Assembly (NCBI GenBank): GCA_024529925.1
Contig: JAFEUB010000060.1
Location: forward strand, 603,501-667,500
DNA: 64,000 nt
DNA from: Ophthalmolycus amberensis
Lineage: Eukaryota; Chordata; Actinopteri; Perciformes; Zoarcidae
Reading direction: 5' to 3'
Part shown: piece after piece, positions 1-12,602 of the stretch
How the letters are laid out: every line of letters starts with the position of its first letter
How positions within the stretch are numbered: position 1 is the first letter of the stretch
Notes under the pieces: model-generated
The model's database searches: none
What the model saw: the letters and a program-made list of their open reading frames with translations, nothing else
What the model was told of the DNA's origin: nothing
Position numbers and translations under genes: made by a program

Positions 1-70
1 TAATATAATAATGACAATCATCAAAATAACAATGCCAAAAGATTAAACTAATAATGATCGAACAATAAAG

Positions 71-110
<40 letters not shown>
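71..110. repeat. AAT trinucleotide microsatellite
   Basis: About 13 uninterrupted ATA/AAT units in an AT-rich setting. A similar shorter run lies at 4962-4988. Confidence 0.95.
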
Positions 111-114
<4 letters not shown>

Positions 115-780
115 CAATAATCATGTTAAAAATAACAGAAATGTTTGTGCGGCCCTTGAATCTTCCGGGTCTGGATGTAGATACTGACTCAGTGAATCAC
201 TAATCAACAGCAGAGCAGCCGGTCTCACTGTGCAGCATGTTGATGAAACGGCTCTCGGTGTTGATTGAATAACGGTCGGGTCGGTTGTAATTCTGTTCAG
301 TGGCTCGGCAGCTTCTCCTCAGGACCCGATCTGACATTATCCGCTCCATAAAGTAGGCTAAGACTCATCAGGGGTTCTCATCAATTAAGATCAAACACCG
401 CGTTCGCCCTTGAGGGGTACATCCAGATGCAATTATTGTCGAATCCCAACTTTTTCAAATGTATGCTCGGCGTTCTGTTGCACTAATGCTCCTCTCCGAA
501 CAGTAATTACAAGGACATTTCTAATTTAGCTTTTCTTTCAAGCTGCGAGAAGATGCCGAAGGAATAATCTTCCCTTCAGTCAGACGATTTAACGTGCTGT
601 TGGTTTGTGTTCTTTAAGGAGAGAATAAGCCGCTTGAAGAACTCATGGAGCGTGAATGCATATCCTCTATAACAGTTCTGGCATTACGGTGAATTAAGGA
701 GTGAAAATCACAACATTACGTCATTGAAATAGTCTTGTTTAAGGTTATCACAGGCATACGTCTGCACGTCCCTCATCAGA

Positions 781-799
781 GGGGGGGGGGGGGGGGGGG
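781..799 (+). repeat. 19-base poly-G run
   Basis: Uninterrupted G homopolymer. It is one of nine long G or C runs in the window (see findings). Confidence 0.95.
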
Positions 800-1270
800 T
801 CAGGCCTTACTGGACCTCAGTGTCCCTCCCCTCGGTGAGATTACTTCAGGATGGAGTCCAAGACTTTGCACTATTCATATTTAATGCTTGTATAATGAAT
901 CACTGTTGAATCGCTGCTCTTTTTTTATTAAAATAATAAACATAATAAAGGACATAATAAATGACACAGATGATATAAATCAATGCAGCATCAAGTTAAT
1001 GCTCATCTGGCGGCCACATTCATAATCTATTGTATCACGGTTTTATGCCGCACATGGATTCATGAAATTTGTCTTGAGGTTGAATACATTTCTATTTATT
1101 CTTTTGCATGTTCCCTGTTTTGGAAGTCTGTTTATCGTCATCGTTACCGATAATCTCTTAATGGCCTTATGTGATGAGGAGCCTCCACGCCGCCGCCTCT
1201 CCGGGGCTCTTTGTGTGACGTCAGCGCAGGTTATGTGTTCGTTCGGCAGCTATTTGTGTTGATCCGCAGC

Positions 1271-1646
1271 TCCGCTTCTATCCGCTTCTATCTGCTTCTA
1301 TCCGCTTCTATCCGCTTCTATCCGCTTCTATCCGCTTCTAACCGCTTCTATCCGCTTCTAACCGCTTCTATCCGCTTCTATCCGCTTCTATCCGCTTCTA
1401 ACCGCTTCTATCCGCTTCTATCCGCTTCTATCCGCTTCTAACCGCTTCTATCCGCTTCTAACCGCTTCTATCCGCTTCTATCCGCTTCTATCCGCTTCTA
1501 TCCGCTTCTATCCGCTTCTATCCGCTTCTATCCGCTTCTATCCGCTTCTAACCGCTTCTATCCGCTTCTAACCGCTTCTATCCGCTTCTATCCGCTTCTA
1601 TCCGCTTCTATCCGCTTCTATCCGCTTCTATCCGCTTCTATCCGCT
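1271..1646 (+). repeat. Decamer minisatellite (TCCGCTTCTA)n
   Basis: About 37 head-to-tail copies of a 10-bp unit, TCCGCTTCTA. A recurrent variant has A at the first position (ACCGCTTCTA), and one early copy has TCTGCTTCTA. The variants are interspersed rather than clustered, suggesting repeated unequal exchange or slippage of blocks. Because 10 is not a multiple of 3, all three frames are sampled. No stop arises in some frames, which explains a spurious 76-residue open frame here. The array ends about 385 bp upstream of the first visible grm7 exon. Confidence 0.95.
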
Positions 1647-2031
1647 GCTCTGGAGTCTTCATGTCCTGCCAAACGTTTTGTGGCCGTATGCAAATATTCA
1701 CCGCCGTCTTGGCAGCGTGAGGCCAGAACGAGAGCCCACGGGCTTGTTTCTACCCCGACAGAAGGTGCATTTCTGCTTGTCCGACTCTCCTCTCGGATCA
1801 TGTTTACTGCTGTTATGTGTCTCTGTCTTGAGGAGGTGAGCTCGTCTCTGAGAGCACGTTGGATGTTTTACAGAACAGCAGTGATTTGGGTGCAGAACAG
1901 ATGAGCGGACTAACACGTCCTCGTGTTGTCGCTGCTGCTCACGCTCCAGTGCCGCCGTCACACTCGCCGCTGATGAATGGAGCTCTTTTCTTTTGAAGGT
2001 GTTGCTGACCCGTCGTCCTTTTGTCTTTCAG

Positions 2032-2169
2032 GGTTCGACGCATACTTCACGTCACGCACGCTGGAGAACAACAGGAGGAACGTGTGGTTCGCCGAGTACT
2101 GGGAGGAGAACTTCAACTGCAAGCTGATGAGCTCCTCCAAGAAGGACGAGAGCAGCAGGAAGTGCACAG
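2032..2169 (+). CDS. grm7: grm7 exon A: metabotropic glutamate receptor 7, ligand-binding domain (partial)
   Basis: This 138-bp exon encodes part of the extracellular Venus-flytrap glutamate-binding domain of a group III metabotropic glutamate receptor, a presynaptic Gi/o-coupled class C GPCR. Visible residues include FDAYFTSRTLENNRRN, WFAEYWEENFNCKL and a terminal RKCT. The FDAYFTSRTLENN form is the mGluR7 version; as I know the families, mGluR4 and mGluR8 read FDRYF. A TTTGTCTTTCAG acceptor precedes 2032 and a GTGAGC donor begins at 2170. The first two bases finish a codon from an upstream exon and the last base opens the codon completed at 17225 (phase 1-1). Open frame extending beyond either splice site is intron read-through. 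Family is very secure; the grm7 assignment is strong, although teleost duplicates (a/b) cannot be separated from this window. Confidence 0.93.
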
Positions 2170-3217
2170 GTGAGCCTCTGCCGACGGGGTCCAGACGTCA
2201 CATCAGCAAGAGAGAAGGACTCGACCTCAGTCGGGATGATAACACTCACCAAAGCCCCATGAGTTACATCCAGCTGTGAGCTTTAGGCAGCAGGGCTCTG
2301 CAAACTTTTAATTCATAAATATTCTCCTTAAAAGATAAAACTGTTTATATTGTTTTTTTATCGTTATATGAAGCACAATAACCAATTTAATCTGGTATTC
2401 GCTCGATTGATTTAAATGTAAATGCAGGAAATATCATTATTGTCTTATTACTGCAGTGCTCTCAGTCGCTGCTGTTGCTTGAAAAAGTGCTGAACTTCAG
2501 AATCCACGCGAGAGATGATGAGAGGCTGCAATATGAAGAGAAGGAGAATCAACAGAAACAGATATTGGATTGGATTTGATTGGCATGTGCTCAATGCTAA
2601 AAGACTCAGGGCATCGCTACTTTTATTATAATTAAATAAGATCAAGCTTTATTTATACCGAGGGAAAGTACTGAGCAGTGTCTGCAATACAAAGTGTGAG
2701 GAGTGCAGCACTGGAAAACAATAGAATCTATAAGGAGGGGCGAGATGCTCTTTCCTGCAATGTCAACGAAACAGAAAATAACAGTATGAGCGAACACCAG
2801 CAGCGAACACCAGCAGCTGGTAGCGATCCACTGCATCCTGAGCTGGACAGGGACGTCTCAGAGAAAGAGACGGGGGCCAATATCTCAGCTCTAATGAACG
2901 CTGTTCATCACAGATTGACTTTCTGCAGACACTGGGTCTGAAGCGCAGAGCAGGAACCCTTAAGTCCCTCTGGTCCACAGTCGATCGTGCACGGCAATTA
3001 GCGACGCAATAGGATAGCGCGGAGCATCCCTTCAGCACTAATGAAGCTGTTCTGTTAAGAGTATTGATTCAAGCCACAGAGGAACATAACACCGTGTCTT
3101 ATTGTCTTATTGTCTCATTGTCTCTTACGTTTCACCCCCCCTCTCTTATTCCACTGACTAACTCGTCTGGTTGATATTTAAAGGTATACATTTTACAAAC
3201 AGTAAACAGTGGCAGTG

Positions 3218-3238
3218 CCCCCCCCCCCCCCCCCCCCC
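3218..3238 (+). repeat. Poly-C run (21 bases)
   Basis: Uninterrupted C homopolymer followed by AACACATATT. Confidence 0.95.
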
Positions 3239-3649
3239 AACACATATTATAATTCCAACCACAGAGACGGCTGGGATCACTTGTGCCCCCTAGAACTAAA
3301 CCTGCAATTACATAATGAACACGCCTCCTGTGCCATTTGGGAATGATTGAGTCCGTCTGTGCCCTCGAATTCAACCCAACTCAGCGAGTATTAAAGCTGC
3401 TCAGATGAGGTCAGGGATGGTCAGGGATGCTTTGTGTCAACACAAAGAAATGAGGAATTATAAGGATGATACTTGCACATTGACATGATGCTATTCTTTA
3501 AAAGCTCTTTGAAAGCACAAAGACATTTAGAGGCATAGTTGGACCCAGTGGCAGCTCACTCCTGCAGAGTGCAGCGCTCTGCTTGTTCAGAGTAAGAGTG
3601 CCACGACTGAAAGAGACACAACACGTGTTCCATCCTCTCCTCAGTCGTT

Positions 3650-4190
3650 GTGAGGGTCTCCGTGGACGTTTGGTTTCTCTCTGTAGTTGGTTTCTGTCTC
3701 TTTGAATCTCTGAGGTCAGTTTGCATCTCTTTGGCCTCGTTTTGTATCTCAAAATGTGGTTGTTTTACATCTGTGTGGTAGTTTTGCATCCCTGTAGTCA
3801 TTTTGCATCAGTTTGTGGTTGTTCTGCATCTTTTGTGGTGGTTTTGTGTATTTTTGCATCCCTGTAGTTTTGCGTCCCCAAAGTTTTGTGGCTTTTTGTG
3901 GTTTTGCGCCTCTTTTAGATAGTTTTGCATCCCCAATTATTTTGCACATCCTCATGGTCATTTTGTGTCTGTTTTTAGTTGTGGTCGTTTTGCCGCTCTT
4001 TGAAAATGTTTTGAGTCTTTGTAGTTGTTTTGAGTCTCTCTGTGCTTGTGTTTGCAATGTGTTTGTCTTTGTTCTTGCCTCTCTCTGGTAGTTTTGCATC
4101 CCTGTTGTCATTTTGCATCTCCGAGGCGTCATTCCTGCATCTCTCCAGTCATTTTGCTTGTCTTTGTGTTTGTTCTGTGTCTCATCCAGT
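3650..4190 (+). repeat. Degenerate tandem repeat, GTAGTTTTGCATC-type unit
   Basis: Many diverged copies of a unit of roughly 20-30 bp built on the phrases GTTTTGCATCCCTGTAG, CATTTTGCATCTC and GTGGTCGTTTTG. Copy length and sequence both vary, so this is an old array. The open frames covering it on both strands (such as 3749-4132 minus and 4046-4444 plus) are low-complexity by-products and match no protein family I know. Confidence 0.7.
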
Positions 4191-4961
4191 GCTATTCGTC
4201 AGGTAAAGCAGTTCTCTCAGGTACTGCTGTTTGTTGGAAACTGCTGCTGAACTGCGTTTTTCATCCTGGAGTCTCACTGTTAACTGAGCTCTGTGACTTT
4301 CTCCTGGCCCTGTGCCCCGGAAGCCTGTTCATCCAAGAGTTCATAGCCTGCAATGTTTCTGAGCTTTTTGGCACCAAGTGTCACAACAACAGTCATTTTG
4401 GAAAGTCGAACAGGAAAACGATGAATCAGTACTGTTGTACATGATGACATCACCTCCTGTTAGCTGCTTGCTCTAATTACCTGGCCTAGTTGTAGGTAGT
4501 TAGCTGGAAGCTAACGAGTAGCTCATGTTGGACGGACCGATGCGTGTTTTTACATTCCTCAGCTTCCACTGAAACACATGAATAAAAGATGAGACTGTGT
4601 GGAAACGCAGCGTCTCAGCGGCGAGCGCTGTCGCCCCACAGCAAGAAGGTTCAACTCACTGCCCTCATCACGTCCGTGTGGAGAAGATCATGAATCAACA
4701 CGCTCGGCTTCAGAGTGAGTCGTGAGTCCGCACAGACGGATAAACACCCGGACGGTATACCGTCACAGATACACACGCATAAAGGTGACGGGATGCATCT
4801 CTGTAATGGGGATCCAATGGTGCAAGGACTAATCGGGTCAGCACAAACACTCTCAAACATTGGATGGTTGCCAGATCAACAAGCGGCACGGATTAGTTCA
4901 CCATCTGTGTCGCCACCGTCTGTTGTGTTATTATCAGCACACAAAGTCTCCTGAATATTAT

Positions 4962-4988
4962 GTAATAATAATAATAATAATAATAATC
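4962..4988. repeat. AAT microsatellite
   Basis: Short uninterrupted AAT/ATA run. Confidence 0.9.
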
Positions 4989-6675
4989 AACAAAAGCAGG
5001 TTGATGTCAGCAGTAAACCTCCTGAATTGCTGAACAGATATAAATGTTTGCTGAAGAGTCAGTGGGCAGTGGGCCAATGCTGAACCGTGTTCAGCAGACA
5101 GAGCTGCGACACGAGGCCCATTATGAACATATTAGTGACACTTCACTAAACCCCAATTCCAGGGATCAACGGGTGAGGATGGTTATGGCTTTCAAAATGC
5201 ATTTTTATCAGTATAATGCTGAAGATTTACTGTTCAACAATATCTACGTTGCAAAATGTTGATGCTGCACCTGTAACCTGTCATCTCTCCCAGACGTCGT
5301 CCTGGGGAGATGACAGGTCATGTGTTCATTTGTATGACTGTGTGCGTCCATACGCCGATGACAATAATGGCTTCATGTGGTTATCGATGACTCACACTTT
5401 CTCAAATCATCTTTTATTACCTGTTTCTACCTACAAACCTGTGGAGCTAACATTAGCAGAGTGCGTTAGCACGTCATTAACTAATGTTAGCCCCCCTATG
5501 CTATTTGAGCTACTAGATACCGTACCACTGTTCCCTTACGTTAGCCTACGAAGAAAAAAGACAAATCCTGATCAATACTTACTAACCTGCCATTGATTGA
5601 TTCTGCTCCCCTCAAATACGTCATTAACCTGCCAAATAGTAATAAAAACAATAGACGCTCAGCTCTATTTATTTGGGTCTGTGCCTGCATTGTGGCCCGC
5701 CTTCTCCTTTAGTGAATTTTATTGACAGCGTGATTTAGTTTCACACCACAACCAAACTGGGAAAACAAGTAGTGTAGCGTGATTTTTCAGAGGCAGGGTC
5801 GTGATCATGCATCAGCGCTGACAGACTGGGACCAGGTCTGGGATTTGAGTCGGCTGACTGGAGACCTTTCTGTTTGTCCCCCACGGTGCAGGGACATGCT
5901 TTATAGCAGAGTCTGTGCCTGCAGACTGGACTCTAGTTGGGAATCTGAGTGTGTGTTAGTCCTGTAGTGGACGCCCTACCTACCCCAGTGCATGCTGGGA
6001 TACAACTTTTCCCTCTGCAACCCGGGACAAGATGAATGGACGGACAGGACCACATGATTATTCAAGCAATGTAGAAAACAAACACAGCGGCCCCAACGAT
6101 GCTGGTTAATGGATCGTGGTCGGTCTGCGGCCACACATTGGCGCCGTGCCCATAATCTCAAGAAAGAACATTCCATCAGCTCTTATTGCCGTAATAAAGC
6201 TGCCACATGGTGCGGCATCAGGGCGCTGGCGTCGGGTTTGTTTGGAGGAGGTGGCTACTTTACAGGGAGCCGTTAGTCGCACTCAGTGGCTTTGTGCTGC
6301 TTAATTGCCGCAGTGGTATCCATTTGGAAATGTGGAAGTAATTATATTTGCCAATAGGATGATATTTTATGCTTCATGCTTTGTGTTTATTGCGTCAACT
6401 TTCAGGGATTAAAGACTTCAAAGAGTAATCTATTTAAATATATGATTCGTGAAATCCAGTCTGATTTGTAAAATATGTGATACACCACGGCAACACTTTA
6501 CTTTAATCCCCTTATTCAGCATTTATAACCGATATACAGACATGTAATACATGGTTTATAACAGCCTATGACGTAGTTCTAAGCAGATGTAAGTGTTAGA
6601 GTATTGATGACGAAATCATGCAGGTGAAGAGGGGACAAGAGCGGACCCGGAGGCAGAGGACCCGTCTGAGGTTAC

Positions 6676-6695
6676 GGGGGGGGGGGGGGGGGGGG
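6676..6695 (+). repeat. Poly-G run (20 bases)
   Basis: Uninterrupted G homopolymer. A short GT run follows at about 6839-6856. Confidence 0.95.
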
Positions 6696-8681
6696 CTAAT
6701 GGCTGCAGTCAGTGGGCGAGGACCGTTCACACAGAACCGTAGCAGCAAGCTGCCAGGATAACATTGTGCTCGCGGTGCCTTTGTAGGCTGGAGCCAAGAT
6801 AAAGTGATGCCAGTGGGGTCCGATGGGCGTCCTGTTTAGTGTGTGTGTGTGTGTGATGGAGAGTGGGAGACAGATATGAGCAGGTCACAGAGAGGAGAGA
6901 GGGACTGAGAGACTCCTGCTCATAAGATAACATAGAGCTCCGGGTCCCTTTGCTTCAGGCAAGGAAATAGAGAGGGGTTAGGGTATAGTATAGTCGGGGC
7001 CTCCTAACAGGAGATAGGAAGTCTCCGATCTGCTCAGAGCTGCAGCCACCTGGCAGCAGATAGCCGGAGTAATTATTGGTGCTGTCAGTGTGCGGAGCCC
7101 GTCGATCGCTGAGCTGAGAACAGCCGGCTCCCCTCACACTTTTGCTAAAACAGCTTCTGACAATGTCACGGCACACGGCGCTCAGCGGTCAGGAGGAGTC
7201 GTTCTCTTCAGCAGATGGCGTGGCTGTTATTAAGGATAACAACTGAGCGAGCCAGTTGTTAAATGGGTAAGAACATCTGCTTCTGGTGTCGCAGCAGCAC
7301 ACTGAATGTCTCAGCTGGATATTTATAGTACATCCTGGATATTGTGTCTTCAGAACGGAGTTGTTCATTTTCTGGTTTGTCAGTCAGCAGCGTTAGTTTG
7401 ATTTGATCTGCATTCAGAACAGGCGTCGTTGGCTGTGCACAGCAGAATGATGTCATCTAAGTAGGAAGGTGCACTCACTAGAGTGCAGATCTCCGCCAGG
7501 TGTGTCTGCAACGACAACCGCAGTATTCTGGGATGTAGTGAACACACCCCACAGTTGGCTCACCTCGTCTAGACGCTGATGGACCGGTAGGCATAAGACG
7601 CTCTTCATTCAAACCCAAATACAAGCTGTGACGTATGCAAGCAGTCAGCTTGAAGTCTTCGTATAAGACGCCTCATACTATCTAGCTGAAAGGTGGAAGT
7701 ATTTGAATAATCTTCTAAATGTCTGTTCTAAATGTCTGTTCTTCAAGATAAGAGTTGACTTGAACCTTGTAAAGCAGATGAAGGAATCGCAGGATGAGTA
7801 CAAATCCACGAGCACGATAATCCCACTCAGTGTTGGGATGAGTCAGCTGGAGCTCCGTGTTGGATCGGGGGTCTGTGGCGCTGACGGGCTCCTGGTGTCG
7901 CGCTGTTAGCGGTCTGGCTCGCGCCGCTGCTGCCTGTGACGGGATTATTGGGGAGCGTTTATTGATAGCACGTCTCCTTCTGTGTTTCCTTCATCCTCGG
8001 CCAAAACTGCCTCTTCCATTTGATTTCCTCTCATCATTTATGTATGAGACTTCACACCAAAAGACAAATAATAAATAACATCCCACAACAAACACCACAC
8101 ACACACCGATCCGGCTCTGCCTTCTGGTTCATTTCTTTATTTTTTCATGTTTTGCTGCTCATCCTGCGCTCCCCCCAGAGGCCTTTCCCATCCAAACCTG
8201 TTTGATGGAGGGTGATGGTTTTGAGTGATGTTGAATTGAATGTAAATGCTGGTTGTTTTTTCAGCCTCCTTCAATATGTTTCACTATGAAAACACTCATC
8301 CGGGTTTATTCAGAAACATGAAACAGGAATCCTGACTTGGTTTCAGGCAGGTTATCTTTTTGATGATATTTCTTTCTGATTCCTTCTCTCTGACTTCACT
8401 GTGGATGTTGAAATGCCTTATTCTATTACTGTGAGCAGGTTATTATCATCCATATTTTCATGCATAACAATAATGAAGTATGTCTGCCGCTCTGGTTACT
8501 GCGGCTCAACCTTTAAATCAAGCTGAGAATTCAGATAAATAAATGAGGGGAACAATGGTGTGATGCTCAGAATGTGGATTGTATCCTCACATTTCCTTTC
8601 CTTATATGTAATTATGTAATGTAGTTATGATAGTAGCTTTGAATCCACTGTATCCTCATACAACGGTTCGTACATCTTAAG

Positions 8682-9190
8682 ATAAAGTATTTTCAAAACA
8701 AACTTGCGTCTTCACAGGAAATAGTTTAGGAAGGTTGAAGCAACAAAACGACTCGGTTGGGTTCAGGAAAAGTTTGTGAAATCTTCAGATTCCTACGTCA
8801 TTAGAATACGTTGCCCACGGCTCTCAAACACCAACGTATTCATGTCTGGATGCGTCAAACAAACAGGACTTTCACCCAGGAGACCGCTGTTCGTGTCCCG
8901 TTCGAACGGAGAAGTAACTGTTGACATTCTGTCACTTAAGTCCTTACATCAGTCGTTAGTCTCCAATCTCAGGAAAGTTGATCGTCCCGTGAGTCGTCTG
9001 TCACTCACTATGCATGTGAGTCATGAGTCGTTAGTGTACTTAGTCACCTGGTAGTCATGTGACTCATTAGGTGTCAGTTAGTCTCCTGAGTTGTTAATCA
9101 GTTTTTAGTGTCACTAGTCACGTGACTCCCGTGAGTCACTAGTCATGCACTTCCTGTGAAGATGGAAGTTCATTTTGAAAAGATACTCTT
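8682..9190. mobile_element. Non-autonomous DNA transposon-like element with inverted ends
   Basis: The left end, around 8690-8722 (TTTTCAAAACAAACTTGCG then TCTTCACAGGAA), reappears as its reverse complement around 9147-9185 (CCTGTGAAGATGGAAG then TTCATTTTGAAAAG), giving inverted ends of roughly 35 bp. Between them lie the phrases CAACAAAACGACTCGGTTGG and AGGACTTTCACCCAGGAGA, and then a block of degenerate GTGAGTC / AGTCACGTGACT steps (about 8985-9145). The open frame at 8776-9054 is not a recognisable protein. Pieces of the same family recur near 11860, 38040-38165, 43365-43440, 57510-57720 (inverted) and 63850-63905. The class is inferred from structure only; I cannot name the family. Confidence 0.6.
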
Positions 9191-11849
9191 CGTGTATAAA
9201 CACATATATTGAAACGGACAGACTGACTAGAGGATCCCAGCGTGTCATAGTTTGAAGCTCAGGTGTGCTGACCATGCTATATTTGACGTCTTGCCACAAT
9301 CCTCCCTTAAATGCAAAAGAAGCGGCAGTGTTCTCCTTCCAGACACTCGCACCAATCACACACAAGCTGGTGAGTCTGCTTTGAAGAACGCGTCTCACCT
9401 GCACCCGGAGAAAGAAAGAAAAAGACCGACGCTCTGAGCTGCAGTTCATTTGTTCCACTGCGTGTTTCTTCTTCTGCTGCTGCATTCAAACTTGACCTCG
9501 TTCCATTTAAACCAGCCTTCCCGTGTCTATATCCACGCACGGCGCTGCCGGGGTTCTGAAGAAGGTGCTTCATTTCAGAGCGAATCCTGGAACTGACAGA
9601 GAGAGAGAGAGAGAAACAGGGCAGATGTACATGTGATGCAGGTATCTGTCTTACAGTCACAAACGACGCAGTCTGCTGAAACAGCACAGAGACAGAAGGT
9701 ACAGCCGATGAGCTACAAACTCAGATACAGCGCTGTTTTGTTTAGGTTCTTGCTTTTCAGCTGAACCTTTGCATCAATCATCGTGCAATGTTCATTCAAA
9801 GTGGTTTTTTCGGCATCTCAGAAAAGTCTCGTGGGATTTTGTGCACTTCAGTTTACGGGGAATGTCGATATAAAAATATACTGAGATTTTTTTGCATTTC
9901 GGTTGCTGTGTTTTTGTTGGATCTCGAATCCCTTTAAACAAACTTACACCGTGCAAGTAAAACAACTGGCGTCATCACCAGCTGAGGGAATGAATCGTGT
10001 CTGTGGGCTGAGATTAATCCTGGATAATTGGAGCTTTCTCCGACCTTACGTAACAGACGCGGATAGGGCACGACCCAAAAGATGGTTTTCCAGCATTTAT
10101 TTGCTTCTGCAGAAGACAACATAACACATGAATGGCCTTCTGGTTTCTCTTATTCTGCACATCTGCTCCAAAACATGCAAAATAACAGAATTTACACAAC
10201 CAAATGAATGCCCAAAACTCTGCGGCGCTACGTTCTAACTGTTTTAAATGGCAGGACGGCCTGGCGGAATGCAAATGGCGCCTAAATGGTGCAATGAAAC
10301 GGCCACAAAAGAACCATGAAACAGCAGAATACCGTGATGGTGTTAGCTGTCGTTACAGAGCACATTAATGTTTCTACCCTCAGCAATGCAGAACAACAGT
10401 GAAGGGAAGACGGCGGCGGAAGTGTAGGAGGTGCAGAAAAGGTGAAACGTCATTTACGCAGGAAAAAATAGCGCTAAATAAAAATCACTCATTAAGATAA
10501 AATGTCCACGTACTCAACAGGATCGTTAACGGATGCACAAAACACACAGACAACACATTGGAAACAGGAAACGATGAAGTGCATGTTTAACTGTGTGACG
10601 CTTAGATTGTGAGATGGAAAGTCTGATTGCTGCTCATAATAACTGTTCTGATAACAACAAACGGGTGCGGAAACATTTTGCAATAGAAGAGAATAACAGG
10701 GAGGCCGGTAGGTGTCGTGCAGCCTTGATTTACATGGATTCACTGCCTGCACACATCTAGAGGGGAAGTAAAGCAGTTAACATGTAATTGACCAACAATG
10801 CATGAGAGTGAAATGCAGTTTGCAGCACCGATGAACTTGAACGATTTGAACTGTCTGTCACAATTATTCAGCAAACTAAAATGAATGAAATGTAAGCCTC
10901 AGTTAGGTGTTCTGATTAATGCTGATGTCGTGATGTTTGGTGACGCTCACACAGACCTGGAGTCTGTGGGAGCAGAGTTTTTGGCGTTCATCCATTTACT
11001 TTGAACTTTTGGCTCCGTTCAGGAGTCGGTGCGATCGAATCATTTGGTGTGTTTCACATGTTCACATGTTCACATGTTCACAGGTCAGGAAGCATGTGTT
11101 GTCTTAAATGGACTTCCAGAAATATGAGTAAAATATAGTTTGGTCAGACCAAATATCGGTTTTGGAAGGATGGAAGCCGGTTATATCTCAAGTGTGACAT
11201 TATTGACTCCGGACATTTATCCCTGAAAATGTAATTTCTCGGAGGACTCTGGATATTCTGGAGGAAAAGACGTCTCCTCTCTGTGTTTATGAGCGAGCAA
11301 AGGTTAAACTGGGATTTGTTTGTGTAGAGGAGAGAGAGAGGGTGGCTTCATACATAATTCAGCTCATATGTGATTGTTCTAGAAATATATTCAGTGATAC
11401 GGGAGATGCATAGCTGACAGTGTCAGTTAATGAGATCCCAGCGGAGGCCGAGGCTCTGAACAACACAACATAGTTGTCTGCATGCACACCCTCGCATAAT
11501 GATCATTTTTAAATGTTTTAAAAACAAAACAAATCTTAAAGATTCATTCTCCCAAATGTGTCCTCAGCTTACAGGAGACCAGTTCATGATTTAAAAATAG
11601 AAACATTTAGAAATTTACAATAAAATATAAAAATATGGTAAATAGACAAACGGATAAGAGTAAACAATAAATTGAAAGAAAACAAATATAATTTAAATGG
11701 AGATTTCAATGATATTAGAAGTTTCATATTTCATAATTATCAACTCACGCTGTTCCTCGTTGTCACTGCCTTGATTCATTTTGTAAGGAGAATGAAGTTC
11801 AATGAAATCTTAAGTAAATTGGTAAAAATGAAACACTTGTTATGTCATC

Positions 11850-11925
11850 AGAACAAAAACAGGACTTTCACCGAGGAGAATGTGATTGTTCCGTGTGAAA
11901 CTACAAGTCAACGTTAACTCATTTA
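11850..11925 (+). mobile_element. Fragment of the 8.7-9.2 kb transposon family
   Basis: AACAGGACTTTCACCGAGGAG followed by a CCGTGTGAAAC phrase resembles the AGGACTTTCACCCAGGAGA segment at about 8868. It leads directly into the E-box minisatellite, just as the same phrase leads into the GTGAGTC block in the 9-kb copy. Confidence 0.55.
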
Positions 11926-11934
11926 GTCAAGTCG

Positions 11935-12602
11935 TTGGTCACGTGACTCATTTTGTTATTCTCTTGAGTCACGAGAGTCCAGTCAAAGAGTCGCCAGTCA
12001 CGAGTCGTTAGTCACATGAGTCATTAACTCACTAGTCACGTGAATCGATAACTCGCTAGTCACGTGAGTCGTTAACTAGTCACGTGAGTTAAGTAGCTAG
12101 TCACGTGAGTCGTTAACTAGCTAGTCACGTGAGTCGTTAACTTGCTAGTCACGTGAATCGATAACTCGCTAGTCACGTGAGTCGTTAACTAGTCACGTGA
12201 GTTAAGTAGCTAGTCACGTGAGTCGTTAACTAGCTAGTCACGTGAGTCGTTAACTCGCTAGTCACGTGAGTCATTAACTTGCTAGTCACGTGAATCGATA
12301 ACTCGCTAGTCACGTGAGTTGTTAACTCGCTAGTCACGTGAGTCATTAACTCGCTAGTCACGTGAGTCGTTAACTCGCTAGTCACGTGAGTCGTTAACTC
12401 GCTAGTCACGTGAGTCGTTAACTCACTCGTCACGTGAGTCGTTAACTAGGTAGTCACGTGAGTCGTTAACTAGCTAGTCACATAAGTCGCTAACTTGCTA
12501 GTCATGTGAGTCGTTAACTAGCTAGTCACGTGAGTCGTTAACTAGCTCGTCACATTAGTTGTTAGCTGGCTAATTTAGTGAGTTGCTAATCACGTGTGTC
12601 GT
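11935..12602 (+). repeat. E-box-rich minisatellite, about 23-bp unit centred on AGTCACGTGAGTC
   Basis: A tandem array with a unit of about 23 bp made of GCTAGTCACGTGAGTC followed by GTTAACT. Units vary by single bases (GAATCGATAAC, GAGTTAAGTAG), and a longer block of several units is itself repeated, comparing 12055-12135 with 12175-12245. By hand I count 22 CACGTG hexamers between 11940 and 12596, nearly all in the palindromic context TCACGTGA. The minus-strand open frame at 12230-12433 is the array translated and is not a gene. Confidence 0.93.

Larger units (their letters stand above)
1..2031 (+). other. grm7: Intronic sequence upstream of the first visible grm7 exon
   Basis: No coding exon is recognised here. 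The stretch ends in a pyrimidine-rich tract and AG acceptor at 2030-2031 that serves the exon at 2032, so it should be the 3' part of a grm7 intron. It contains an AAT trinucleotide run (71-110), a 19-base G run (781-799) and a long decamer array (1271-1646). Short open frames here (for example 1211-1441 and 1680-1904) have no recognisable domain, and the first is simply the decamer array being read through. The part from 140 to 720 is non-repetitive and shows no gene signal. Confidence 0.75.
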
